Positions 36,403 to 45,494 of a DNA stretch of 64,000 nucleotides are shown here, one piece after another (within the stretch, counting starts at the first letter, position 1; each line of letters opens with the position of its first letter). Origin of the DNA: Flavobacterium sp. BFFFF1 (GTDB taxonomy: Bacteria > Bacteroidota > Bacteroidia > Flavobacteriales > Flavobacteriaceae). The position numbers and the translations under genes were made by a program. The stretch covers positions 1-64,000 of the forward strand of contig NZ_NKJE01000004.1 of assembly GCF_002256285.1 (NCBI RefSeq), written 5' to 3'. The notes beneath the pieces are model-generated. The model ran no database searches. It was given only the letters and a program-made list of their open reading frames with translations, and was not told where the DNA came from.

Positions 36403-37377
36403 TTAAGTGATGGGGCAAATTAGTGAATCTGTTCCCGAAAGCGTATTGTATTTTTCCAAAGCTACCTTGATAAATGGGATATGAGAATCGGAGGCCTCCT
36501 GAAATGTTGGAAGTATGCAATTCCCGGATTGGAAAATATCCTCCGCCATCTTTGTGGTAAGGTCACTTTGGTAATCTGTATCGTGGTATGAAATCTCCTC
36601 CTTAAACGAACCCGCTTCTGACAATCTGATGACCTTTGGGGAACGGCCTTCCTGTATGATCCAGCGATTGGAATTGGTAAAAACGGTAACCGTGATGTCA
36701 CCAAGATCACCATCTAACGAAGTAACCAAAAAACCGGTGCCATTATCTAAAGTCCCTTTAACCGATCCGGTCAATTCTATGCAGTTCGCTCTTTTACTCG
36801 GGTGAATCGTTGGATCGATCCAGTCCATATCAATTGTATTCACTTTGGACCCTGCTAAAAACACGCACAAGTCAATAAAATGAAGCGCGCTGCAAGCCAG
36901 GCCCCAGTTGCTTCCGGTGGTGTGAAAAACAATATTTTCCTCAGTTTCTGCAATCAATTCCTTGATTTTCTGATAGTGTTTATACATTCTTCTAGGGTGA
37001 TTGACCCAAACCCTGGTGCCTTTTTCATTAATCAGTGACCCAATTTCAGCATAAGATGCTAAATCCTGAAACAGAATTTTCTCCAATACCAGATATTTCA
37101 CGTTATAATTACTGAGCAACTGCCTGGTCACTTTTGAGCGGACGGCAGCACCGGTTGCAACAATCACGAGATCAAACTCAGCCGGCAGGGTTTCCCAATC
37201 CTGTATATAGTGCACTTGATGGGGATGATCGATTTCCTGGGCGCGTTGCCTGGCAACTTCCAATGCGCTGGCTGAAGGGTCGGTTACATAAACCACCTGA
37301 GGCGCTGCGATTTTAAGCAATCCCTGTAAATGTCGGCTTCCAAGCTGTCCTGCACCAATAATTAAATTTATTTTCAT
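36403..37377 (-). CDS. Gfo/Idh/MocA-like oxidoreductase, second of two
   Basis: 324 residues. The Rossmann start NLIIGAGQLGSRHLQGLLKI and the VLEKILFQ segment (family EKP position changed to EKI) identify a Gfo/Idh-like protein, followed by RVWVNHPRRMYKHYQKIK. The loss of the usual Pro in EKP and a short C-terminal half make it an outlier. It lies 11 bases after the cytidylyltransferase gene, which ties it to nonulosonic acid metabolism. Similar genes occur in legionaminic acid clusters, but their step is not settled as far as I know. Confidence 0.72.
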   Translation of the reverse strand: MKINLIIGAGQLGSRHLQGLLKIAAPQVVYVTDPSASALEVARQRAQEIDHPHQVHYIQDWETLPAEFDLVIVATGAAVRSKVTRQLLSNYNVKYLVLEKILFQDLASYAEIGSLINEKGTRVWVNHPRRMYKHYQKIKELIAETEENIVFHTTGSNWGLACSALHFIDLCVFLAGSKVNTIDMDWIDPTIHPSKRANCIELTGSVKGTLDNGTGFLVTSLDGDLGDITVTVFTNSNRWIIQEGRSPKVIRLSEAGSFKEEISYHDTDYQSDLTTKMAEDIFQSGNCILPTFQEASDSHIPFIKVALEKYNTLSGTDSLICPIT

Positions 37378-37388
37378 TGTTCACCTAT

Positions 37389-38063
37389 TTATTTTAACAT
37401 CAATTCTGCCATTTTCCAGTCAAATGGCGTATCGATGTCATGGGATGAAAATTCATCCATTTCGTATTTGATTATGTTTTCGAAATCACCAAGTGTTTTC
37501 TTTTTTAAGGTTTCAACATTTATGATGTAAACAGCCCCATTGAACTCCCAGACTTTCGGACAATCCTGTCTCCTTGTAAAATTGCCTTTCTTGGATCTTT
37601 CTAAGAATCCATTCTGGTTTTCCTCAAACAACACGTAATAAGGATTTGACCTTGTTTCTTTTACGGAAACCACCATATCGATTGAATCCGAGTACAGCTG
37701 CATTGCTTCTTGAATTTGCTTCCCTGTTCTGAACGGTGAGGTCGGCTGCAGCAAAATTAATGTGTCTGGAAAATAACCGCCGCGCTCATAATAGGACAGC
37801 GCATGTAAAAGCACCTCATAAGTACCTGTAGTATCCAACGCCAGCGATGGTGGGCGAAGGAATGGTATCCCGACTCCAGTTCTCTCCGCAACTTCTTTAA
37901 TCTTTAAATCATCGGTAGTGATACAAATAACCTCTTTTTCAAATACTTCCAATGCCGCTTCGATGGCATAATGAATCAATGGCTTCCCATTAAGTGGCTT
38001 AATATTTTTGCCGGGAACTCCTTTCGAACCTCCTCTCGCCGGGATTACTACTAATGGTTTCAT
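37389..38063 (-). CDS. CMP-nonulosonic acid cytidylyltransferase (NeuA/LegF type)
   Basis: 224 residues. Activates the nine-carbon acid with CTP to give the CMP-sugar donor. The nucleotide-binding start PLVVIPARGGSKGVPGKNIK is diagnostic; LLQPTSPFRTGKQI and the SSHDIDTPFDW end match the family. The correct start is the ATG at 38063, one base after the LegX stop. A longer frame from 38114 would overlap that gene by 50 bases and is rejected. It is LegF rather than NeuA because of the LegB/LegC genes in the same operon. Confidence 0.93.
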   Translation of the reverse strand: MKPLVVIPARGGSKGVPGKNIKPLNGKPLIHYAIEAALEVFEKEVICITTDDLKIKEVAERTGVGIPFLRPPSLALDTTGTYEVLLHALSYYERGGYFPDTLILLQPTSPFRTGKQIQEAMQLYSDSIDMVVSVKETRSNPYYVLFEENQNGFLERSKKGNFTRRQDCPKVWEFNGAVYIINVETLKKKTLGDFENIIKYEMDEFSSHDIDTPFDWKMAELMLK

Positions 38064-38064
38064 T

Positions 38065-39111
38065 TTAAAACTTAATTTGTTGGATGTCTTGTTGTGCTTT
38101 CTCAAAATCTTCATGTTTCCCTACATCTAGCCAGTAACCTACCAGGGGATAGGATACCACTTTCCTGTTTTCCTGGATAAGCTTTTCCATGAGATCAGTA
38201 GCATTAAAAAAAACGTCCTTCGGAAGATATTCCAGTACCGACTTTTTCATTAGATAGATTCCTCCATTAGAATAATAAACGTAGGTTGGCTTTTCTTTGA
38301 AGCTCATTACGTTGCTGTCCTGAGTTTCCAACACAGCATACGGAACGCTGACATGGTATGGGATGGTAACGACAGCGAAGTCTGCATCCTTTTTTATAAA
38401 GTCCAGATAAAAATGCTCGTAATCAAGATTCGTAAGCAGGTCTGAATTGGTGACAAGTACATACTCGTGCTCAAAATTATCAATTTTCGACACCGCGCCA
38501 ATTGTACCAAGCGGTGTATCTTCCCACACGTAGTTGATTTTGATGTTTCGTTCTTTTCCGTTGCCAAAATAAGCCTCAATCTGCTCACCCAGGTATTTTA
38601 CAGAAAACCAGAAGTCATCAATTCCATACAACACAAGCCGATCAACATTGTGTTCCATGATGGCTTTGTCTCCCACCTTAAGCAAGGGTTTCGGGCAGGA
38701 ATCCGTAAGCGGTTGCAGTCGCTGTCCACGTCCTCCGGCCATAATCACAGCATCAACCGGAAGATAGGAACGAAGTTCACGGAAATTAATCACGTTTACA
38801 ACGCGATCTTCTTTATCCAAAACGGGCAAAATCCTAAAATTCCCATCGCGGTATTCGATTACTTTTTGTATATCACGCTCTCCCTTTCTGATATATCTTG
38901 GATTGGACTGGATAATTTCATCAAGGACATGATCAATTGAGACGCCTTTCAATAGACCACGCCGCACATCTCCATCTGTCAAGGACCCCACTAGTCTGTC
39001 TTCGTCAGCTACCACAAAAAGTATGGCGTCTTTCGCTAGCGCATCAAGTTGCACCAGCGCGTCTTTGATGGTACTTCCTGAAGATATAAGGTGTTCTTTA
39101 TAGTTTCTCAT
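38065..39111 (-). CDS. CBS-domain sugar-1-phosphate nucleotidyltransferase (PtmE/LegX type)
   Basis: 348 residues. Two CBS motifs at the N-terminus (about 1-118; GSLTDGDVRRGLL is typical) are fused to an NTP-transferase domain starting AVIMAGGRGQRLQPLT with CPKPLLKVGDKAIMEH. In Campylobacter the enzyme of this layout (PtmE) makes GDP-glucosamine, feeding the GDP-linked legionaminic acid route. Its presence here points to a GDP- rather than UDP-linked precursor. The CBS pair suggests control by a nucleotide ligand. Confidence 0.88.
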   Translation of the reverse strand: MRNYKEHLISSGSTIKDALVQLDALAKDAILFVVADEDRLVGSLTDGDVRRGLLKGVSIDHVLDEIIQSNPRYIRKGERDIQKVIEYRDGNFRILPVLDKEDRVVNVINFRELRSYLPVDAVIMAGGRGQRLQPLTDSCPKPLLKVGDKAIMEHNVDRLVLYGIDDFWFSVKYLGEQIEAYFGNGKERNIKINYVWEDTPLGTIGAVSKIDNFEHEYVLVTNSDLLTNLDYEHFYLDFIKKDADFAVVTIPYHVSVPYAVLETQDSNVMSFKEKPTYVYYSNGGIYLMKKSVLEYLPKDVFFNATDLMEKLIQENRKVVSYPLVGYWLDVGKHEDFEKAQQDIQQIKF

Positions 39112-39116
39112 ACTTA

Positions 39117-40283
39117 TTATTTTTGGAACAACAGGTTATAAAATTGTTTCTTTACCAATCCCTGTAAATTTTGCGTTTTAAGTACTTCAACTATTTTATC
39201 TGAAGCATTGTGCGTACCATATGGATTTTCCATATCAACAAGCTGCGACCTGAATGCCGCTGAAAGCGCCTTCTCAATAGCTGCGGTAATTTCTGAAGGT
39301 TCCGGCTTACAGTCGATGACAGAAACTGATTTTACGCGGCCCTGCTGTCGGTCACCTATATTGATCGTTGGGACCTTAAACGAAGGGACTTCCAATAATC
39401 CGCTCGAAGAATTGCCGACGACGGCGTCCATGAAGGGTATTGCAGACAAATAACGCAATTGGCCCAGCGAAATAAAGGCCACGGCCTTGTGGGTATTCCT
39501 GGCAACATATTCGTCTATAAGACTGATAATGATCCGCCCGTCAGTATCTGCATTAGGCTTGGTAAAGATAATCGTCGTATCTTCCAATTTATCCAGTGCG
39601 ACCAAAAGCGCTTTAAACTGACTTTCAGCAGAGGCATGATCCAAGGTGACGGGATGGAACGTTACCAGTAGATTGCGGGTGTTCAACTTAAAGTCGATAG
39701 CCGCTTCAAATTCTTTTCTATCGAGTAACTTCAGCTTATTAATATTCTCTATTCCCAAAGCGCCAACATTGTATACGTTTGCAGGTTGTTCACCCAATTG
39801 TATCACACGATTTCTATATTCCTCCGTACTGGTAAAATGAATATGCGCCATTTTTGTAATCGAATGGCGGAAGGCCTCGTCAAATGCGCCTTCTGTTGTC
39901 TCGCCACCATGACAGTGCGCAACGGGTATTTTCGCAACCAAAGCGGCAATCGTAGCTGCAAATATCTCAAACCGGTCGCCAAGCACCAACACAATATCGG
40001 GCTGAATCCTCTCATAGGCTTCTGCAAAACTGATTACGCCAAGACCAATACTTTTTGATATCCCCACTGATGAATCTGACGAAAGCAAGGTTTCTATCTT
40101 TTCATCAATCCTGAAACCGTCATCGACAATCCTTTGAAAAGTTAATCCAAACTCGGGAGAAAGGTGCATACCGGTTGCACAAATCGACAATTCAACCTGC
40201 GCGTCTTCATGTAGTGATTTTATTGTCCAGTATAGCAATCCATATTCTGCCCGGGTGCCGGTAACTACGCATATTTTTCTCAT
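39117..40283 (-). CDS. NDP-sugar 2-epimerase, hydrolysing (NeuC/LegG type)
   Basis: 388 residues. Hydrolyses and epimerises the nucleotide-linked amino sugar to the free manno-configured sugar used by the synthase. UDP-GlcNAc 2-epimerase fold: CVVTGTRAEYGLLYWTI, LVLGDRFEIFAATIAA, PVAHCHGGETTEGAFDEAFRHSITKMA, and VGNSSSGLLEVPSF with the conserved Ser cluster. Overlaps the synthase gene by four bases (ATGA). In context it is LegG. Confidence 0.93.
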   Translation of the reverse strand: MRKICVVTGTRAEYGLLYWTIKSLHEDAQVELSICATGMHLSPEFGLTFQRIVDDGFRIDEKIETLLSSDSSVGISKSIGLGVISFAEAYERIQPDIVLVLGDRFEIFAATIAALVAKIPVAHCHGGETTEGAFDEAFRHSITKMAHIHFTSTEEYRNRVIQLGEQPANVYNVGALGIENINKLKLLDRKEFEAAIDFKLNTRNLLVTFHPVTLDHASAESQFKALLVALDKLEDTTIIFTKPNADTDGRIIISLIDEYVARNTHKAVAFISLGQLRYLSAIPFMDAVVGNSSSGLLEVPSFKVPTINIGDRQQGRVKSVSVIDCKPEPSEITAAIEKALSAAFRSQLVDMENPYGTHNASDKIVEVLKTQNLQGLVKKQFYNLLFQK

Positions 40284-41302
40284 ACCACTACATTTTCTGT
40301 AAGCGGTGAATCGGCAGCCACAGCAGTCTTCAATTTCCTGCCAATAAATTCGTCGATACGCATCGGACTCACTGCAGTTCCGGGTCGGATGGCAATTAAA
40401 TCGCCAGCGGTAATAATGTGTCCCGCCGATAGATCGCTCCTGAAATGAAGGCTCTTGCGGGCAATCGCTATATTCTTCTTTTCAGATTCGCTGGGTTCCT
40501 TAATACCACTGCCGGATATAGCACGTTCTATATTCCGTATTGATGCTACCATTTGCTTCAGCTCCTCGGGTTCCAGGGATGCAAGATGGTCGGGACCAGG
40601 CATGTTGCGGTCAAGCGTAAAATGTTTTTCAATGATTCTAGCTCCGAGTGCAGTAGCCGCCACCGGTACTTCGATTCCGATGGTGTGATCAGAATATCCA
40701 ATGGTGATTCCCAATTCCTGTCCAATAAGATTCATTGCCCGGAGATTGACATCCGACATTGGCGTAGGATATTCAGTGTTGCAATGCAAGACCGCAATGC
40801 GGCTTTTTTGGGCGCCAGCTTCAATCAGGATATCCAGGGCATCCTTGATTTCCTGAAGTGTCGCCATTCCTGTCGACAGAATGATATCCTTATTTTTACC
40901 CGCAATATGCTGAAGGTAGGGTTTGTTTGTAATTTCTCCGGAAGGGATTTTGAAAATATCAATACCGAGTCGGTCAAGAAAATCAACACTTTCCTCATCA
41001 AAGCCTGTAGAAAGAAACTTGATGTTTTTTGAATCGGCATAATCGATAAGTTGTTGATGCCACTCATCAGGGAGCTCGAGTTTTTTAAGCATGGCGAATT
41101 GGGAATTATCGCCGTCATTGATATTTTTGATTTGATAATCCGCCTTTTGGGCATTCCTGCTTACAAGTTTGCTTGCTTTGAACGTTTGGAATTTTACATA
41201 GTCTGCCTGCGCGGCGGCTGCAGCATCAATGAGTTTTTTTGCAAGCTCAAAATCGCCGTTATGGTTAACGCCCGCTTCTGCAATAATGACCACCTTTTCC
41301 AT
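40280..41302 (-). CDS. Nonulosonic acid synthase (NeuB/LegI type)
   Basis: 340 residues. Condenses phosphoenolpyruvate with the six-carbon sugar to make the nine-carbon acid. TIM-barrel domain: IIAEAGVNHNGDFELAKKLI, DYVKFQTFKASKLVS, FKIPSGEITN, LHCNTEYPTP and YSDHTIGIEVPVAA; a C-terminal SAF/antifreeze domain (KSLHFRSDLSAGHIITAGDL). Context makes legionaminic rather than N-acetylneuraminic acid the likely product. ATG at 41302, 33 bases after the formyltransferase gene. Confidence 0.94.
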   Translation of the reverse strand: MEKVVIIAEAGVNHNGDFELAKKLIDAAAAAQADYVKFQTFKASKLVSRNAQKADYQIKNINDGDNSQFAMLKKLELPDEWHQQLIDYADSKNIKFLSTGFDEESVDFLDRLGIDIFKIPSGEITNKPYLQHIAGKNKDIILSTGMATLQEIKDALDILIEAGAQKSRIAVLHCNTEYPTPMSDVNLRAMNLIGQELGITIGYSDHTIGIEVPVAATALGARIIEKHFTLDRNMPGPDHLASLEPEELKQMVASIRNIERAISGSGIKEPSESEKKNIAIARKSLHFRSDLSAGHIITAGDLIAIRPGTAVSPMRIDEFIGRKLKTAVAADSPLTENVVV

Positions 41303-41335
41303 ATTTATCCGTATTATTTCTTAATATAATTACTA

Positions 41336-42229
41336 TTATCCCAGTTTATCACCAACCTTCAGTACAACAGGTGAGTCTATTTCTGAAATCTCAATAAAAC
41401 TATCGGTTGTTTTCACCAAAAAACCCGATGCTGTTTTTGCCAGCAATTGCCCGGCAGTTCCAATATATTCAGGTGCCCCTTCAATCAGTTTCGCCCGATT
41501 TATCCTGACTTCAGAGCCGGAAAAATAAGTTGTTGCCATCGGTCCAGGCTTGTTAATCGACCTGATAAAGTTAAAAAGCCGTCTTGAAGATTGGTTCCAA
41601 TTGATCAGCTCGTCGCCAGGACCGCGCCTTCCGCAATAAAAGCCTACGGGATGAATGGTGTGTTGTAAAATTCGGGCAGATTTTCCTGATTGTATTTCCT
41701 TAATCGCATCGTATAAAATCGATGCACACTCGGTATGGGCAACTTCGAGCAAAGAATTGTAATCATCTGCGTCGGTAATCGGATAGGATTTTTGTTTGAT
41801 GATATCACCGGTATCGATGCCTTCATCTACATAATGTACGGTGATTCCAAATTGTTTCTCATCGTTTATCAATGCCCAGTTTAGGATATTTCTACCCCTG
41901 TAAAATGGAAGGTTGCCGGCATGGCAGTTTATAACCCCTAACCTTGGCAGGCTTAAAATGGCGGCCCTGAAAATCTGGTTAAAACTCATGGATACAAACA
42001 AGTCACAATCATAAGATTTGGCTGTCTCTATGAATTCCGGTGTGTTAATTTTTACCGGATACAGATAATCAATTCCGAATTCGTCAGAGAAATTTTTAAG
42101 TGTCTGATCCGTCGTATCTGATCTTGGGACAATGAACCTGATGTCGATTGAATCATCTTTAATTAATTTTTCGAAAGCGAGGTGCGACCAGGGTCCATCG
42201 GCAAAATAACCTATTTTAATTTTTTCCAT
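41336..42229 (-). CDS. Sugar N-formyltransferase in the LegH position
   Basis: 297 residues. Formyl_trans_N fold with a formyltransferase C-terminal-like region. The catalytic triad is readable: Asn101 and His103 in VINCHAGNLPFYRGRN and Asp139 in EGIDTGDII. These spacings (2 and 36) equal those of Asn106/His108/Asp144 in E. coli methionyl-tRNA formyltransferase. Sugar formyltransferases (VioF, FdtF, WbtJ) use N10-formyl-THF and a 4-amino sugar nucleotide. Here the gene follows LegC, whose product is such a 4-amino sugar, and no LegH-type acetyltransferase is in the set. A 7-N-formyl nonulosonic acid is inferred. ATG at 42229 is preferred over GTG at 42241. Confidence 0.85.
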   Translation of the reverse strand: MEKIKIGYFADGPWSHLAFEKLIKDDSIDIRFIVPRSDTTDQTLKNFSDEFGIDYLYPVKINTPEFIETAKSYDCDLFVSMSFNQIFRAAILSLPRLGVINCHAGNLPFYRGRNILNWALINDEKQFGITVHYVDEGIDTGDIIKQKSYPITDADDYNSLLEVAHTECASILYDAIKEIQSGKSARILQHTIHPVGFYCGRRGPGDELINWNQSSRRLFNFIRSINKPGPMATTYFSGSEVRINRAKLIEGAPEYIGTAGQLLAKTASGFLVKTTDSFIEISEIDSPVVLKVGDKLG

Positions 42230-42230
42230 A

Positions 42231-43373
42231 TTATCTGACACTACTTGGAATGTTTACAATTCTTTCTTCTAAAAACAGGGCATGTTCCTGGCTGTCTTTT
42301 TGACAATCCCTATACATGGGAAGCCTGAACATTAGTTGCCAGATTGGCCGGGTCATGACTGCTGATTCATTTGTATATTTAAGAAATAAATCACGCTCTT
42401 TTTTATCCTCCAATTCCACGCACATCAGCCAGTAATTGGCCTTTGTATCAGGCGTCTCCGTCCTAAAGTGAATTCCTTTTGACTCAAAAAAAGTTTTGTA
42501 TTCTGCCGCAAGTACTCTTTTATTCTGCAGAAAAGCGTCAAGCTGTTCCAACTGTGCACAGGCCAGCGCGGCATTTAAATTCGGCATCCTGTAGTTGTAG
42601 CCCAGTTCGTCGTGGACATATTCATACGGATGTGGAATCTTCGCAGTGGTCGTCAGGTATTTCCCTTTTTCTCCAAGTTTGATGTCATTGGTTACGATGG
42701 CACCTCCTCCGCCACACGTCACAATCTTATTTCCATTAAACGAAAAAACACCGGATTGACCGAAGCTTCCTGTTTGCCTGCCTTTGTATTCGCTTCCGAG
42801 GGATTCAGCGGCATCTTCTATAACCGGTATATTCCATTGGGCACATACTTCAAGTAATTTATCCAGATGTACCGGAAAGCCAAAAGTATGCATGGGAACA
42901 CACGCAGCGATCCTGCGTCCACTCTTCTTATTGTAACAGCCGTCACTTCTCAGTTCCCCGAACTCTGTCAGGAAAGCTTCCACAGCTTTTGGAGACAGTC
43001 CCATTGTGTCCAGATCCACATCGATAAACACCGGATGCGCATTATTGTATGCAATGGCATTGGCCGTGGCTACAAATGTCAATGCCTGTGTCAATACTTC
43101 ATCGCCGCTTTTAACGCCGGAAAGCTTCAGGGCAATCTGGATGCCGGCAGTTCCGTTAACTACCGCTACTGCCTTCTTTGTCGTTGTAAGGGAAGCCATC
43201 ATGGCCTCAAATTGATCAACATAAGCGCCAACCGAGGAAACAAAAGTGGTATCGATGGTATCGGCAAGGTATTTTTTTTCATTGCCACCGAAATGAGGCA
43301 CATGCAACGGAATAAAGTCGTTCGTACCGAAAGACTCCTTTATAAAACTAATTGCCTCCTGATAATTAGACAT
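42231..43373 (-). CDS. LegC-type sugar aminotransferase
   Basis: 380 residues. DegT/DnrJ/EryC1 family; PLP Lys216 in SFNGNKIVTCGGGG, with VVNGTAGIQIAL and IEDAAESLGSEYKGRQ. It adds the 4-amino group to the 4-keto sugar nucleotide made by LegB. The N-terminus FIPLHVPHFGGNEKKYL is the LegC pattern. The start is the ATG at 43373, overlapping the LegB stop by eight bases; a longer frame from 43439 would lie inside LegB. Confidence 0.92.
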   Translation of the reverse strand: MSNYQEAISFIKESFGTNDFIPLHVPHFGGNEKKYLADTIDTTFVSSVGAYVDQFEAMMASLTTTKKAVAVVNGTAGIQIALKLSGVKSGDEVLTQALTFVATANAIAYNNAHPVFIDVDLDTMGLSPKAVEAFLTEFGELRSDGCYNKKSGRRIAACVPMHTFGFPVHLDKLLEVCAQWNIPVIEDAAESLGSEYKGRQTGSFGQSGVFSFNGNKIVTCGGGGAIVTNDIKLGEKGKYLTTTAKIPHPYEYVHDELGYNYRMPNLNAALACAQLEQLDAFLQNKRVLAAEYKTFFESKGIHFRTETPDTKANYWLMCVELEDKKERDLFLKYTNESAVMTRPIWQLMFRLPMYRDCQKDSQEHALFLEERIVNIPSSVR

Positions 43374-44364
43374 TGTAGATATCGGCTTTATATTTTTCAA
43401 GGTTTTCAGGAATTCTAAACCAGGCGATGGTTTGGGCAATCCCTTCAGACAAGGTATGTTTTTGCTGCCATGGCGTAAACTCCTTTAATTTTTGGTTTGA
43501 ACCGAATAAGCGGAACACCTCGCTCTTCGCAGGCCTTAAACGTTGGTCGTCAGAAATGATTACCGCGTTTGGGTTAATTTGGTTGATCATCTCCTGTGCC
43601 AAATCGCCCACGGTAATTTCAGATTGGGTAGCGATATTGACCTCATGCCCGATTAATGCATCACATTTCGCAATTTCCACGAACCCGTTTACGGTATCCC
43701 TTACGAAAAGCAAATCCCTTGTAGGGGTAATGTCGCCCAACTTTATTTCTTCCATTCCATTGAGCAATTGTGTAATAATTGTTGGGATGACTGCACGTGC
43801 TGACTGTCTTGGACCATAGGTATTAAAAGGCCTTACAATCGTCAGGGGCAGATCAAAACTCCGGTAAAAAGAATCCGCGATACAGTCGGCACCAATTTTC
43901 GAAGCCGAATACGGAGATTGCGGCTGTTTCGGATGCGACTCGGTAATCGGTACAAATTGTGCTGTCCCATAAACTTCTGAAGTAGAGGTCACGAGAACGC
44001 GTGCAATATTCAGATCCTTCGCTGCCTGGATGATATTCAACGTTCCTTTGACGTTTGTATCGATGTAGGAATCAGGCGAATGGTAGCTAAATGGAATCGC
44101 GATGAGCGCGGCAAGGTGAAACACGACATCGATATCCTTCATCGCCGTACGCACGCCGTTGGGGTCACGGATGTCTCCCGCAAAAATTTCAAACCTATCT
44201 TTAGTTTCTTTAGGCAAAGTATCCAGCCAGCCCCAGGAGTTGAATGAATTGTAATAAACAAAAGCCCTTACCTGGCAGCCTTCTTCGAGAAGTCTTTCTG
44301 CAAGATGGCTCCCGATGAATCCATCGGCGCCGGTCAGCAAAACTTTTTTATTCTTAAGTTCCAT
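43366..44364 (-). CDS. LegB-type NAD-dependent 4,6-dehydratase
   Basis: 332 residues. Extended SDR: VLLTGADGFIGSHLAERLLEEG, the Ser/Tyr/Lys core in VTSTSEVYG and SPYSASKIGAD, and RPFNTYGPRQSARAVIPT. It makes the 4-keto-6-deoxy intermediate, the first dedicated step of the legionaminic acid route. The retained Tyr separates it from the PglF-like dehydratase at 15939-17939. It begins the compact set legB-legC-formyltransferase-legI-legG-legX-legF. Confidence 0.9.
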   Translation of the reverse strand: MELKNKKVLLTGADGFIGSHLAERLLEEGCQVRAFVYYNSFNSWGWLDTLPKETKDRFEIFAGDIRDPNGVRTAMKDIDVVFHLAALIAIPFSYHSPDSYIDTNVKGTLNIIQAAKDLNIARVLVTSTSEVYGTAQFVPITESHPKQPQSPYSASKIGADCIADSFYRSFDLPLTIVRPFNTYGPRQSARAVIPTIITQLLNGMEEIKLGDITPTRDLLFVRDTVNGFVEIAKCDALIGHEVNIATQSEITVGDLAQEMINQINPNAVIISDDQRLRPAKSEVFRLFGSNQKLKEFTPWQQKHTLSEGIAQTIAWFRIPENLEKYKADIYNV

Positions 44365-44382
44365 TAAATCTGTTTTTAATTT

Positions 44383-45393
44383 TTATTTATTTGGATTGCC
44401 GAAATAGTCTTTGTACCATTCGTTGAAAATCTGTATTCCTTCTTTTATACCAACCTGTGGGGTAAAGTCAATCTGTTTCGCCAGCTTTGAAATATCGGCA
44501 TACGTTTCTGTAACATCGCCAGGCTGTGCTTCCACGAATTGCTTGTCGATTGTGATACCGGAGGCGTTTTCAAGTGTTTCAACAAAAGCCAGCAGGTTGA
44601 CTGGATGGCCGTTTCCAATATTGAAAATTGTACTTCCGTTAAGTGAATCAGCGCTGTAAACCCTGACAATTCCTTCTACGATATCGTCGATGTAGGTAAA
44701 ATCGCGGCTTTGGTTTCCGTAATTGAATATTTTTATCTGCTCATTGTTATAGGCTGCTTTCGCAAAAAGCATAGGTGCCATATCTGGCCTTCCCCACGGA
44801 CCATAAACGGTGAAGAAACGAAGTCCTGTAAGTTTTAAATGGTACAGGTGGGCGTAGACTTCAGCCATACTTTCATTTGCCTTCTTGCTCGCCGCATAGA
44901 CGCTGATTGGCGTATTACAGGGATCGGTTTCTGAGAAAGGCTGCTTTGCATTGAGTCCATAGATAGAGCTGCTGCTAGCGTAGACTACATGTTGCGGCCT
45001 GTACTTTTTTGCCAGTTCCAGAATATTCAGGAAACCAGTGATATTAGAATCTACATAGGCTTGTGGGTTGTCAATGCTGTAGCGCACCCCGGCTTGTGCC
45101 GCAAGGCTTATGATGCCACCACAATCCTCTTTTCTGTAAATTTCGTCAAGCAGTCCGGAGTCCTGCAAATCGCCATAGTAGAACACGATTTGTTCCTTTT
45201 CAAAGCGTTGTATTCCCTCATGGTATTGAATCCCGAGTTGGGCGAGCCTATCGATTTTTAACTGTGGGCTGTAGTAGTCATTCAGGTTATCAATTCCGAT
45301 TACCCTAAATCCGTCCCGAACCAGCCGACTGGCAGTATGGTAACCAATAAAACCCGCGATGCCCGTAAGTAGAATTGTTTTATTTTGAGTCAT
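44383..45393 (-). CDS. UDP-glucuronate 4-epimerase-like SDR
   Basis: 336 residues. ILLTGIAGFIGYHTASRLV, LAAQAGVRYSIDNPQAYVDSN, SSSSIYGLN, VYAASKKANE and FFTVYGPWGRPDMA match the CapI/LpsL type UDP-GlcA 4-epimerase branch of the SDR family. With the UDP-glucose dehydrogenase at 47023-48420 it would yield UDP-galacturonic acid. It is the first gene after the structured gap that follows upxY. Confidence 0.85.
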   Translation of the reverse strand: MTQNKTILLTGIAGFIGYHTASRLVRDGFRVIGIDNLNDYYSPQLKIDRLAQLGIQYHEGIQRFEKEQIVFYYGDLQDSGLLDEIYRKEDCGGIISLAAQAGVRYSIDNPQAYVDSNITGFLNILELAKKYRPQHVVYASSSSIYGLNAKQPFSETDPCNTPISVYAASKKANESMAEVYAHLYHLKLTGLRFFTVYGPWGRPDMAPMLFAKAAYNNEQIKIFNYGNQSRDFTYIDDIVEGIVRVYSADSLNGSTIFNIGNGHPVNLLAFVETLENASGITIDKQFVEAQPGDVTETYADISKLAKQIDFTPQVGIKEGIQIFNEWYKDYFGNPNK

Positions 45394-45494
45394 ACTCCAA
45401 GTGTTAAAATGTCACGGCTTCGCCTGGTCAGTCACAGTACTGCACTGTGAAAAACTACTGTCTATTTGATGTAGACTACATTATTCAATGCTGT
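45394..45494 (-). promoter_or_regulatory. Structured 101-base gap after upxY
   Basis: Two hairpins are visible: TCACAGT/ACTGTGA (45432-45438 with 45444-45450) and TGTAG/CTACA (45470-45480). CTGTCTATT occurs twice (45458-45466 and 45491-45499), flanking the second. No TAnnTTTG box was found. This is the longest break inside the upstream part of the operon and could be a pause or antitermination site, but no terminator T-run is present. Confidence 0.35.

Noticed and set aside
38064..38114. Longer N-terminus of the cytidylyltransferase
   Set aside because: It would overlap the upstream gene by 50 bases; the family start PLVVIPARGGSKG follows the ATG at 38063.
43374..43439. Longer N-terminus of LegC
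   Set aside because: It lies wholly inside LegB; the ATG at 43373 matches the family start and the tight overlap pattern of the operon.
37389..44364. Pseudaminic acid or N-acetylneuraminic acid pathway
   Set aside because: No PseB/PseG-type genes are seen, and a sialic acid route would not need LegB, LegC or the CBS nucleotidyltransferase. A legionaminic-type product fits best.
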